DNA from: Eubacterium sp.
GTDB lineage: Bacteria > Bacillota > Clostridia > Oscillospirales > Acutalibacteraceae
NCBI GenBank assembly: GCA_015655975.1
Contig: DVEP01000026.1
Span: 44,277 to 108,276 of the forward strand
Direction: 5' to 3'
DNA length: 64,000 bases
The translations under genes were made by a program, and so were the position numbers. Positions within the stretch are counted from its first letter, which is position 1. Each line of letters begins with the position of its first letter. This document shows positions 26,107 to 34,073 of this stretch, piece after piece. Below the pieces are notes generated by a model. That model made no database searches. It was not told the DNA's origin and saw only the letters and a list, made by a program, of their open reading frames with translations.

Positions 26107-28203
26107 ATGAAAAATATGGCAAAAAATTGGAAGTCAATGTTAATATATATATTGATTCCCGTCATTCTTATCGGTTCTATAATTTTTTTGTCAACAAAGC
26201 AAAATCAAAAAGATGTCAATTATTCCGAAATAGTTGCTTTGTTCAGAGATGATAAAGTTTCCGAGTTCAGTATTGACCTGAGCAGCGGTAACTTGGTGTA
26301 TTCTTTGTATTCCGATAAAGAAGAAAGCAAAACAGAAAACACCGAAGGCAAAGACGATGAAAATAATTCCGAAAATGCTAAAAATAACAAAGAAATAAAG
26401 CATAAATATACTGTTGCGAACAGCACTATATTCTTAAATGATATTTCGGAATATGTAGATGCGCACAACTCAAATCCCGAAAATAAAGACAATCAAATAG
26501 TGTACAACTACATTAAAGGCTCAAATACTTCTATGTGGTCAAGCATGCTTCCTATGTTGCTCATTTCAATTTTACTTATGGCAGCAGGTTGGTTTATGGT
26601 TAAAAAGATGACCAATGCAGTCGGAAGCGATACAAACCGTACTTTAAGTTTCGGAAAAGCGCACACAAAAGTGCTTGTAGATGATGAAAAAAGAAAAACA
26701 ACTTTCGACGATGTTGCAGGCTGCGATGAAGAAAAAGAAGAACTTGCAGAAATTGTCGATTTCTTAAAAGACCCTAAAAAGTACAATGACCTCGGTGCAA
26801 GAATACCAAAAGGCGTGCTTTTGGTAGGACCTCCCGGAACAGGTAAAACTTTGCTTGCAAGAGCTGTTGCAGGTGAAGCGGGCGCTCCTTTTCTTTCAAT
26901 TTCCGGTTCGGACTTTGTAGAAATGTATGTCGGAGTCGGCGCTTCCCGTGTTCGAGATTTATTTGACCAGGCAAAAAAACAAAGCCCGGCAATCATTTTT
27001 ATAGACGAGATAGATGCAGTAGGTCGTCATAGAGGCGCAGGAATGGGCGGCGGACATGACGAAAGAGAACAAACACTTAACCAACTTCTTGTAGAAATGG
27101 ACGGTTTCGGCGCAAATGAAGGCGTCATCATAATTGCCGCAACAAACAGACCTGACATACTTGACCCTGCTTTGTTAAGACCGGGTAGATTTGACCGTCA
27201 AATCACAGTCGGCAGACCTGACACAGACGGCAGAGAGGCTATTCTCAGAGTTCACGCAAAGAAAAAACCTCTTGCTCCCGATGTTGATTTGAGAGATATT
27301 GCAAAAGGTACTATCGGCTTTACAGGCGCAGATTTGGAAAACCTTCTGAACGAGGCTGCGCTTCTTGCGGCTCGTAAAGGGCTCAAAGCCATCACAAAAC
27401 CGTTGATTGCAGAAGCAATGATTAAAGTTGTTATGGGCGCTGAAAAGAAATCAAGAAAAATCAGTGAAAAAGAAAACAGACTCACTGCTTTCCATGAGGC
27501 AGGTCATGCTATTGCTACCTACTATCTTGATTCTCAAGACCCTGTTCACGAAATAAGCATCATTCCTCGCGGTATGGCAGGCGGATATACTATGAGTCTG
27601 CCTGAACATGACAAGAGTTACAATTCTAAAAATGAAATGCTCGACGAACTTGTTGTTCTTCTCGGCGGACGAATTGCCGAAGCGCTCACTCTCGGAGATA
27701 TTTCAACAGGAGCTTCAAATGATATTGAAAGGGCTTCTGATATTGCCAGAAAGATGGTTACACGCTATGGTATGAGCGACTTGCTCGGACCTATCACTTT
27801 CGGCGATACAAACGACGAAGTTTTCATAGGAAAAGACTACGGTCATGTTAAGAATTATTCTGAAGAAACTGCGGCTAAAATCGACGAAGAAGTAAATGAC
27901 ATCATCAAAACTGCGTATAAGCGCTGCGAAGATATATTGAAACTTCATTCCGATAAACTTCATCTTGTAGCAACAGAATTGCTTTCAAGAGAAAAGTTGA
28001 ACGGCGAAGAGTTTGAGTTGCTTATGACTCGCGGTTATATAGATGAAAAATCAGAAGAAAACACAACTGACGAAAATGTTTCAAGTGTTGCTTTCGATGA
28101 AAACAATATTGTCGAAAATGAAAATACTGACGGTGTTTTTGTTGAAAATACAGATGAAACTGTGCAGGAAAACGGCGAAACAACTGAAGAAATCAACGAA
28201 TAA
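26107..28203 (+). CDS. ftsH: ATP-dependent zinc metalloprotease FtsH
   Basis: A 698-residue membrane AAA protease for membrane-protein quality control. Two hydrophobic helices (about 12-28 and 140-158) flank an outside domain that carries an unusually acidic/Asn-rich insert (about residues 74-98). AAA Walker A is GPPGTGKT (241-248) and Walker B IIFIDEIDAVG, followed by the second region of homology ATNRPDILDPALLRPGRFDRQ. The zinc site is HEAGH (463-467), with the distal ligand in ASNDIERASDIA. A Glu/Asn/Thr-rich acidic tail ends the protein. Last gene of the operon. Confidence 0.96.
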   Translation: MKNMAKNWKSMLIYILIPVILIGSIIFLSTKQNQKDVNYSEIVALFRDDKVSEFSIDLSSGNLVYSLYSDKEESKTENTEGKDDENNSENAKNNKEIKHKYTVANSTIFLNDISEYVDAHNSNPENKDNQIVYNYIKGSNTSMWSSMLPMLLISILLMAAGWFMVKKMTNAVGSDTNRTLSFGKAHTKVLVDDEKRKTTFDDVAGCDEEKEELAEIVDFLKDPKKYNDLGARIPKGVLLVGPPGTGKTLLARAVAGEAGAPFLSISGSDFVEMYVGVGASRVRDLFDQAKKQSPAIIFIDEIDAVGRHRGAGMGGGHDEREQTLNQLLVEMDGFGANEGVIIIAATNRPDILDPALLRPGRFDRQITVGRPDTDGREAILRVHAKKKPLAPDVDLRDIAKGTIGFTGADLENLLNEAALLAARKGLKAITKPLIAEAMIKVVMGAEKKSRKISEKENRLTAFHEAGHAIATYYLDSQDPVHEISIIPRGMAGGYTMSLPEHDKSYNSKNEMLDELVVLLGGRIAEALTLGDISTGASNDIERASDIARKMVTRYGMSDLLGPITFGDTNDEVFIGKDYGHVKNYSEETAAKIDEEVNDIIKTAYKRCEDILKLHSDKLHLVATELLSREKLNGEEFELLMTRGYIDEKSEENTTDENVSSVAFDENNIVENENTDGVFVENTDETVQENGETTEEINE

Positions 28204-28213
28204 ATTGACTTAT

Positions 28214-28242
28214 AGAGGTGCTTTTTTTAAGCACCTCTTTTG
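28214..28242 (+). terminator. Terminator after ftsH
   Basis: AGAGGTGCT (28214-28222) pairs with AGCACCTCT (28230-28238), with a T-rich loop and a following TTTT. Confidence 0.85.
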
Positions 28243-28269
28243 TACGATTGGCAGAAATTGTTGTTTTAC

Positions 28270-28299
28270 TTGACAAAACTACAATATCTTGTTTAAAAT
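28270..28299 (+). promoter_or_regulatory. Promoter of the topoisomerase pair
   Basis: Perfect TTGACA (28270-28275) and TAAAAT (28294-28299) with an 18 bp spacer. GGAGGT lies upstream of the GTG start. Confidence 0.75.
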
Positions 28300-28332
28300 A
28301 TAGTTTGTGAAAATTTTTACGGAGGTAATATT

Positions 28333-30315
28333 GTGCCAAAGAAAAAATCGTATGGTAATGACAGTATTAAAACTTTAAAGGGCGCAGACCGTGTAAGAAA
28401 AAGACCGGCTGTTATTTTCGGCTCGGACGGTCTTGAGGGCTGTGAACACTCTATTTTTGAAATAATGTCAAACTCAATCGACGAAGCTCGTGAAGGCTAC
28501 GGAAATAAAATAGTTGTTACGAGATTTTTAGACGGCAGTGTCGAAGTGCAGGACTTCGGTCGCGGTATTCCTGTCGATTTTAATAAAAATGAAAACAGAT
28601 ATAACTGGGAATTGGTTTTTTGCGAACTTTACGCAGGCGGTAAGTACGATACTAACAGCGGAAGTAACTATGAGTTTTCTCTCGGTTTAAACGGCCTCGG
28701 ACTTTGCGCTACACAGTACGCGTCTGAGTATATGGAGGCTGAAATTCATTCAAATGGTTTTAAATATACTCTTGAGTTTAAAAAGGGCGAAAATGTCGGT
28801 GGCTTGAAAAAAGAAGAGTATAGTAAAAGGGACACAGGTTCAAGAATTAAATGGAAACCCGATTTAGAAGTTTTTACAGATATAGATGTGCCTGTCGAGT
28901 ATTTCACAAGCACTTTGCGCCGTCAGGCTATTGTAAATGACGGTGTTGACTTTGTTTTTAAAAATCAGGTGTCGGCAAGCAAATTTGAAACGCAGGAATT
29001 TTGTTACAATAACGGTATTATGGACTATGTAACAGAGTTCTCGGGCGAAGACGCTCTTTCAACTCCGCAATACTGGGAGTGTGAAAGAATGGGTAAAGAC
29101 AGGGAAGATTTGCCTGAATATAAGTTGAAAATAAAGGCGGCAATCTGTTTTTCCGTAAAAAAACAGTTGAAAGAGTTTTACCACAATTCAAGTTTTCTCG
29201 AACACGGCGGCGCACCTGAAAAGGCTGTAAAAAGCGCATTTGTTTCTCAGATTAATACTTATTTAAAACAGAATAATAAATTAAATAAAACCGATTCGCA
29301 AATCAATTTTCAAGATGTTGAAGATTGTTTGATATGCGTTATTTCTTCTTTCTCAACCCGTACATCTTACGAAAACCAGACTAAAAAGTCTGTAACAAAT
29401 AAATTTATTCAAGAGGCTATGACAGAGTTTTTCAAGCATCAGCTTGAAATATATTTTATTGAAAATAAACTTGATGCAGAAAAAATAGCAAATCAGGTTT
29501 TAATCAATATGCGTTCAAGGGTTAAGGCTGAAAATACACGAAAAACTCTTAAAAATACTTTGCAGTCAAAAGTAGATATGACAAACAGAGTGCAAAAATT
29601 TGTTGATTGCAGAAGCAAGGATGTCAGTGAAAGAGAAATTTTCATAGTAGAGGGCGACTCTGCTCTCGGCGCTTGTAAGCAGGCAAGAAACGCAGATTTT
29701 CAGGCTATAATACCTATTAGAGGTAAAATTCTTAATTGTCTTAAATCTGACTATACTAAAATTTTTAAAAATGATATTATCACTGATTTAATTAAAGTTT
29801 TGGGCTGCGGTGTTGAAGTTAAATCTAAAGTTGCAAAGGATATTGCAGGTTTTGATATGGACAATCTGCGTTGGAACAAAGTTTTAATCTGTACCGATGC
29901 CGATGTTGACGGCTTCCAAATCAGAACACTTGTTCTTACTATGATTTACCGACTTATGCCGAAACTTATTGAAGAAAACAAGGTTTTCATTGCAGAGTCT
30001 CCGCTTTATGAAGTAAATTGCAAAGACCAGGTGTATTTTGCCTATAATGAAATAGAAATGGACAAAATAAGAAAAGAACTCGGCAATGAAAAATATACTG
30101 TTCAGCGTTCAAAAGGTCTCGGTGAAAATGACGCTGAGATGATGAGTTTGACTACAATGAACCCTAAAACAAGGCGTTTGATTCAGGTTACTTCCGAAGA
30201 GGCTGAAAAAATGTCTGAAATATTCGACTTGCTTTTGGGCGACAATCTTGACGGCAGAAAAGAATACATTTCTGACTATGGCTATATGTATCTTGACGCT
30301 GCCGATATAAGTTAA
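28333..30315 (+). CDS. Divergent type IIA DNA topoisomerase, B (ATPase/TOPRIM) subunit
   Basis: A 660-residue GyrB/ParE homologue. The GHKL ATPase has EIMSNSIDEA (about 42-51; usual form E-V-x-D-N-S-x-D-E-A), DFGRGIP (about 74) and GLNGLGLCATQYAS (118 onward; canonical GLHGVGxxVVNALS). The TOPRIM part has EGDSALGACKQARN (about 440; canonical EGDSAGGSAKQGR), PIRGKILN, the metal aspartates TDADVDG (521-527) and QRSKGLGENDAEMM. So catalytic acids are kept while flanking glycines, the Lys loop and the Asp of VDNS differ. It probably strand-passes DNA with the next gene's product. Whether it acts as gyrase, topo IV or a third specialised enzyme is not decidable here. GTG start with GGAGGTAATATT. 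Confidence 0.85.
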   Translation: MPKKKSYGNDSIKTLKGADRVRKRPAVIFGSDGLEGCEHSIFEIMSNSIDEAREGYGNKIVVTRFLDGSVEVQDFGRGIPVDFNKNENRYNWELVFCELYAGGKYDTNSGSNYEFSLGLNGLGLCATQYASEYMEAEIHSNGFKYTLEFKKGENVGGLKKEEYSKRDTGSRIKWKPDLEVFTDIDVPVEYFTSTLRRQAIVNDGVDFVFKNQVSASKFETQEFCYNNGIMDYVTEFSGEDALSTPQYWECERMGKDREDLPEYKLKIKAAICFSVKKQLKEFYHNSSFLEHGGAPEKAVKSAFVSQINTYLKQNNKLNKTDSQINFQDVEDCLICVISSFSTRTSYENQTKKSVTNKFIQEAMTEFFKHQLEIYFIENKLDAEKIANQVLINMRSRVKAENTRKTLKNTLQSKVDMTNRVQKFVDCRSKDVSEREIFIVEGDSALGACKQARNADFQAIIPIRGKILNCLKSDYTKIFKNDIITDLIKVLGCGVEVKSKVAKDIAGFDMDNLRWNKVLICTDADVDGFQIRTLVLTMIYRLMPKLIEENKVFIAESPLYEVNCKDQVYFAYNEIEMDKIRKELGNEKYTVQRSKGLGENDAEMMSLTTMNPKTRRLIQVTSEEAEKMSEIFDLLLGDNLDGRKEYISDYGYMYLDAADIS

Positions 30316-30327
30316 GGAGGTGTTATT

Positions 30328-32568
30328 TTGGCAAAAAGAAAAGTTCAGAAAAAAGAAGTAAATATGACCGATTTGGAAAAAAATGTGCATATTGAAGGCG
30401 CAGGAACGATAGTTGAAGAAACTGTAACGGATACGCTTAAGAATAACTATATGCCGTACGCAATGAGCGTCATTCTTTCTCGTGCGCTTCCGGAAATAGA
30501 CGGTTTTAAACCCAGTCACAGAAAACTGCTCTATACAATGTATCTTATGAATTTGATAAGCGGTGCAAGAGTAAAAAGCGCAAATATTGTCGGCAGAACA
30601 ATGCAGCTTAACCCTCACGGTGATTCGTCAATATACGATACTATGGTTCGTCTTTCAAGAGGCAATGAAACACTGCTCTATCCTTATGTTGATTCAAAGG
30701 GTAACTTCGGTAAGGCGTACTCAAAAAATATGATGTATGCCGCATCCCGTTACACGGAGGCTAAACTCGAGCCTATTTGCAGAGAACTGTTCGACGATAT
30801 AAATAAAAATACCGTTGATTTTGTACCTAACTATGACAACAGTATGACTGAGCCTACATTGTTGCCTGTAACATTTCCGTCTATTCTTGCAAATGTTACA
30901 ACAGGTATCGCAGTAGGTATGGCGAGTTCAATTTGTTCTTTCAATTTGCAGGAATTGTGCGAAACAACAGAGGCTTTGATGAAAAATCCCGACCATGTCA
31001 TTTCCGATACATTGCTTGCGCCTGATTTTGTAGGCGGAGGATATATTCTTTTTGATAAAGAAGAATTAGAAAAAATATATTCAACAGGCAGAGGTTCTGT
31101 AAAAGTTCGCGCTAAGTATAACTATGATAAAAAGTACAACTGTATCGAAGTAACGGAAATTCCGCCGACAACTACTGCAGAAGCAATCATAGATAAAGTG
31201 ATTGAACTTGTAAAAAACAGCAAAGTAAAAGAAATTTCCGACATCAGAGACGAAACAGATTTAAAAGGTTTAAAAATAACCATTGATTTAAAGCGCGGTC
31301 AAGAAGCAGATAAACTGATGCAAAAACTTTACAAAATGACTCCGCTTGAAGATACTTTTTCCTGCAATTTTAATGTTTTGATAAAGGGAAAACCGAAAGT
31401 TTGCGGTGTAAAAGAACTTTTAAATGAATGGATAAGTTTTAGAATTGAGTGCATTAAAAGGCGCGTTGCTTTTACGCTTGACAAGAAGAAAAAACAACTT
31501 CACTTGTTAAAAGGTTTGTCAAAAATATTGCTCGATATTGACAAGGCAATTAAAATAATTCGTGAAACAGAAAGTGAGTCTGATGTAATACCAAACCTTA
31601 TGATTGGGTTCGGTATCGACGAAATTCAGGCTGAATATGTAGCAGAAATAAAACTGAGACATTTAAACCGTGAATATATCTTGAAAAGAATAAAAGATAT
31701 TGAAGATATTGAAAATGAAATCGCAGAGTTGGAGTCTGTTCTTGCAAGTCAAAATAAAATAAAGAAAATCATCATTCAAGAACTTGAAAATGTTTCTAAA
31801 AAGTATTCTGCCGAAAGAAAAAGCGAAATTCTTTACGAATACAGCGACTACAACGAAAACGAAGAAGAGCAGGTTGCAGACTATCCCGTTACTCTTTTCC
31901 TTTCTCGAGACGGATATCTTAAAAAGATTAAAACTTCAAATTTAAGAATGAGCGGAGAACAAAAGGTAAAAGAGGGCGACGAAATCATTAGAACAACAGA
32001 GTGTTCAAATGCAGATGAATTGCTGTTCTTTACTGATAAACAACAAGTGTATAAATCAAAAGTAAACGATTTTCCCGACTCTAAAGCGTCCGTTTTGGGC
32101 GAGTTTTGTCCGTCAAAACTTGAAATGGAAGAAGATGAAAGCGTTGTATATATGGCTTTGCTTACGGAGTATAAGGGATATATGATTTTCGCTTTTGAAA
32201 ACGGAAAAGTTGCAAAAGTAGATATTTCCGCTTACAAAACAAAGACTAACAGAAAGAAATTGCTAAAAGCATACTCAAACAAAGCAAAACTTGTTCAGGC
32301 AGAGTATATTGAAGACGACGCTGAAATTGTGCTTGTTTCTACAAGCGGAAAAATGCTCATTCTCAATACTGCTCTTGTTACTCCGAAATCGACAAAAGAT
32401 ACAATCGGTGTAAATGTAATGACGCTCAAGAAAAATCAAACCGTTGTTTCTTTTCATCATTTGAAAGAGGGCGAGTTTGAAAAAGAGTGGCGTTTTCGTG
32501 CCAAAAATCTTCCTGCTTCGGGAGCTTTGCCGAGCGCAAATGATTTAACAGAACAAATTACTTTTTAA
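30328..32568 (+). CDS. Divergent type IIA DNA topoisomerase, A (DNA-cleaving) subunit
   Basis: A 746-residue GyrA/ParC homologue. The winged-helix region has NYMPYAMSVILSRALPEIDGFKPSHRKLLY, NPHGDSSIYDTMVRLSR (quinolone-pocket Ser100 and Asp104 kept) and the catalytic Tyr142 in AASRYTEAKLEP. It departs from family consensus at the QGNFG region (DSKGNFGKAYSKNMMYA) and at GVGMATNIPPHN, here GIAVGMASSICSFN. The C-terminal part (about 505-746) is a beta-propeller-like DNA-wrapping domain without an obvious GyrA box (QRRGGKG), which argues against a true gyrase. The TTG start has AAGGAGGT at 6-base spacing. It adjoins the B-subunit gene, forming a two-gene operon. Confidence 0.85.
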   Translation: MAKRKVQKKEVNMTDLEKNVHIEGAGTIVEETVTDTLKNNYMPYAMSVILSRALPEIDGFKPSHRKLLYTMYLMNLISGARVKSANIVGRTMQLNPHGDSSIYDTMVRLSRGNETLLYPYVDSKGNFGKAYSKNMMYAASRYTEAKLEPICRELFDDINKNTVDFVPNYDNSMTEPTLLPVTFPSILANVTTGIAVGMASSICSFNLQELCETTEALMKNPDHVISDTLLAPDFVGGGYILFDKEELEKIYSTGRGSVKVRAKYNYDKKYNCIEVTEIPPTTTAEAIIDKVIELVKNSKVKEISDIRDETDLKGLKITIDLKRGQEADKLMQKLYKMTPLEDTFSCNFNVLIKGKPKVCGVKELLNEWISFRIECIKRRVAFTLDKKKKQLHLLKGLSKILLDIDKAIKIIRETESESDVIPNLMIGFGIDEIQAEYVAEIKLRHLNREYILKRIKDIEDIENEIAELESVLASQNKIKKIIIQELENVSKKYSAERKSEILYEYSDYNENEEEQVADYPVTLFLSRDGYLKKIKTSNLRMSGEQKVKEGDEIIRTTECSNADELLFFTDKQQVYKSKVNDFPDSKASVLGEFCPSKLEMEEDESVVYMALLTEYKGYMIFAFENGKVAKVDISAYKTKTNRKKLLKAYSNKAKLVQAEYIEDDAEIVLVSTSGKMLILNTALVTPKSTKDTIGVNVMTLKKNQTVVSFHHLKEGEFEKEWRFRAKNLPASGALPSANDLTEQITF

Positions 32569-32576
32569 ATATGTAA

Positions 32577-32631
32577 TGCTTCGCAAAAGCGAAGCAACGG
32601 CAAAACGGGCAAACGCATTTCTGTCTTGCCG
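32577..32631. repeat. Two adjacent hairpins downstream of the topoisomerase operon
   Basis: TGCTTCGC (32577-32584) pairs with GCGAAGCA (32589-32596) around AAAA. CGGCAA (32598-32603) pairs with TTGCCG (32626-32631). Neither is followed by a T-run, so they are not classical terminators; they may protect the 3' end or stall polymerase. The rest of the gap to secG holds only the secG promoter. Confidence 0.5.
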
Positions 32632-32693
32632 ACAATAGTATTATGGTTAAAAAGATGCAAAATAATCAAAGCATTTTATGGAAAAAATAATGC

Positions 32694-32722
32694 TTGCATT
32701 TGCTATGTGCTTATGGTATAAT
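32694..32722 (+). promoter_or_regulatory. secG promoter, extended -10
   Basis: TTGCAT (32694-32699), 17 bp spacer, TATAAT (32717-32722) preceded by TGG, giving an extended -10. Confidence 0.75.
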
Positions 32723-32766
32723 TCATAGGTACTGAAATATGATTTTATCAAATGGAGGAAAAATAT

Positions 32767-33015
32767 ATGGCTTGGTATCACTATTTACTTGGTGCTCTTC
32801 TTATACTCGGTTCTGTTGTAATTATAGTAGTTGTTTTAATGCAGGAAGGCCGTTCACAAAACCTTTCAGGTGCTATCGGCGGCGGCTCAGACGGATTTGA
32901 GGGCAAAATCAGAGGCAGGTCAAACGAAGCAAGACTTGAAAAGTTGACAAAAATTCTCATAACTGTATTTTTTGTTGTTGTTTTTGCAGCATTTCTCATT
33001 TTTCTTTTTGTTTAA
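32767..33015 (+). CDS. secG: Preprotein translocase subunit SecG
   Basis: An 82-residue SecG with two hydrophobic helices, LLGALLILGSVVIIVVVLMQ (near the N-terminus) and ILITVFFVVVFAAFLIFLFV (C-terminal). Between them lies the conserved cytoplasmic loop QEGRSQNLSGAIGGGSDGFEGKIRGRSNEARLEKLT. It assists SecYE in protein export. ATG 32767 is chosen because GGAGGA (32754-32759) sits correctly upstream; an ATG at 32752 lies inside that site. Firmicutes often place secG before rnr/smpB, but here an exonuclease follows. Confidence 0.93.
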   Translation: MAWYHYLLGALLILGSVVIIVVVLMQEGRSQNLSGAIGGGSDGFEGKIRGRSNEARLEKLTKILITVFFVVVFAAFLIFLFV

Positions 33016-33021
33016 TTTTTA

Positions 33022-33054
33022 AATAACCTTGCGCTTTGCAAGGTTATTTTTTTT
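33022..33054 (+). terminator. secG terminator
   Basis: AATAACCTTGC (33022-33032) pairs with GCAAGGTTATT (33038-33048), followed by TTTTTT. Confidence 0.88.
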
Positions 33055-33064
33055 GGAGCGTATT

Positions 33065-33925
33065 TTGAATTATATAATTTTTGATTTGGAATGGAACAAT
33101 GCGTACAATTACGCAACTAAAAAGGGAATAAATGAAATTGTTGAAGTAGGCGCCGTGAAACTTGACGAAAATTTAAATTTTGTTGAGTCTTTCAGGCAAT
33201 ACATTTCTCCTGTTTTGTCAAGAAAACTGAGCAAGCATTTTGTCGATTTGTCAAATGTTACATTGGCGGAGCTTAAAGAGAGCGGAAGACCGTTTAAAGT
33301 TGTCATTACAGACTTTGCAAATTGGTGCGGAGATTGTTCTCAAAACATTTTTTTGTCGTGGTCAAACAGTGATTTGTATGTTTTGGCAGATAATTATAAA
33401 AGAAATTTTTCAACTGCCGAAGTCGGATTTATGAAAAAATATGCCGATGTTCAGAAATACTGTCAGCATTTTATAGACGGCATTTCTGAAAATAATCAAA
33501 TCAGCCTGACAGATTGTGCAGACTATTTTGATATAGACTATGACGATGAAATGCATCACCACGCCTTGTTTGACTGCGAACTTGCAGCGTCGTGCTTGAA
33601 AAAAGTGTTTGATGAAAAGATTTTTAAAATGTTTGTACATAAGTGCGATTACAACTATTTTGCAAGATTGTTGTTTAAGGACTACTATATTTCAGCTCCT
33701 GTTACAAAAGATTTCAATATATATAAGACGGAGTTGAAGTGTCCCTGCTGCAGTTCAAAAATGAAAAGGGTCAAAGACTATGATTTTCTCAACAATACTT
33801 TTAAATCTATTGCCGTTTGTAATGCCTGCGGTAAAAAATTTTGGGTAAATGTCCGTGCGAAAAAGGTATATGAGGGCGTAAAAGTATCTGTAAGAATTAA
33901 CAATGTGAGTAAAAAAAGAAAATAA
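33065..33925 (+). CDS. DEDDh 3'-5' exonuclease with C-terminal zinc ribbon
   Basis: About 286 residues. The DnaQ-like fold shows motif I IIFDLEWN (Asp7, Glu9), an Exo II Asp in SNSDLYVLADN, and the Exo III pattern HHALFDCELAA with the DEDDh His and Asp. The C-terminal 60 residues form a probable zinc ribbon: CPCC near 226-229 and CNAC near 252-255. KapD/Exo-I-like exonucleases with such tails exist, but the substrate (RNA or DNA) is unknown. The TTG start at 33065 is inferred: GGAG (33055-33058) precedes it at 6 bases, translation from it begins NYIIFDLEW as in the family, and upstream in-frame starts lie within the secG terminator. Confidence 0.82.
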   Translation: MNYIIFDLEWNNAYNYATKKGINEIVEVGAVKLDENLNFVESFRQYISPVLSRKLSKHFVDLSNVTLAELKESGRPFKVVITDFANWCGDCSQNIFLSWSNSDLYVLADNYKRNFSTAEVGFMKKYADVQKYCQHFIDGISENNQISLTDCADYFDIDYDDEMHHHALFDCELAASCLKKVFDEKIFKMFVHKCDYNYFARLLFKDYYISAPVTKDFNIYKTELKCPCCSSKMKRVKDYDFLNNTFKSIAVCNACGKKFWVNVRAKKVYEGVKVSVRINNVSKKRK

Positions 33926-34073
33926 AAAGCATTAAGTATTTTATTATTTGTATAAATATTGTTAAAAATAATTGTGTTGCTTTGAAAATTTAACAAAAAT
34001 TTACTTTTAAAATTGCTTATTTTATATTATAATATACTGATTAAAACTTATTGTTTTTATAAGGAGTGAGAAA

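Noticed and set aside
33029..33064. Upstream start for the exonuclease at 33029
   Set aside because: It lies in the secG terminator hairpin and adds residues not seen before the FDLEW motif.
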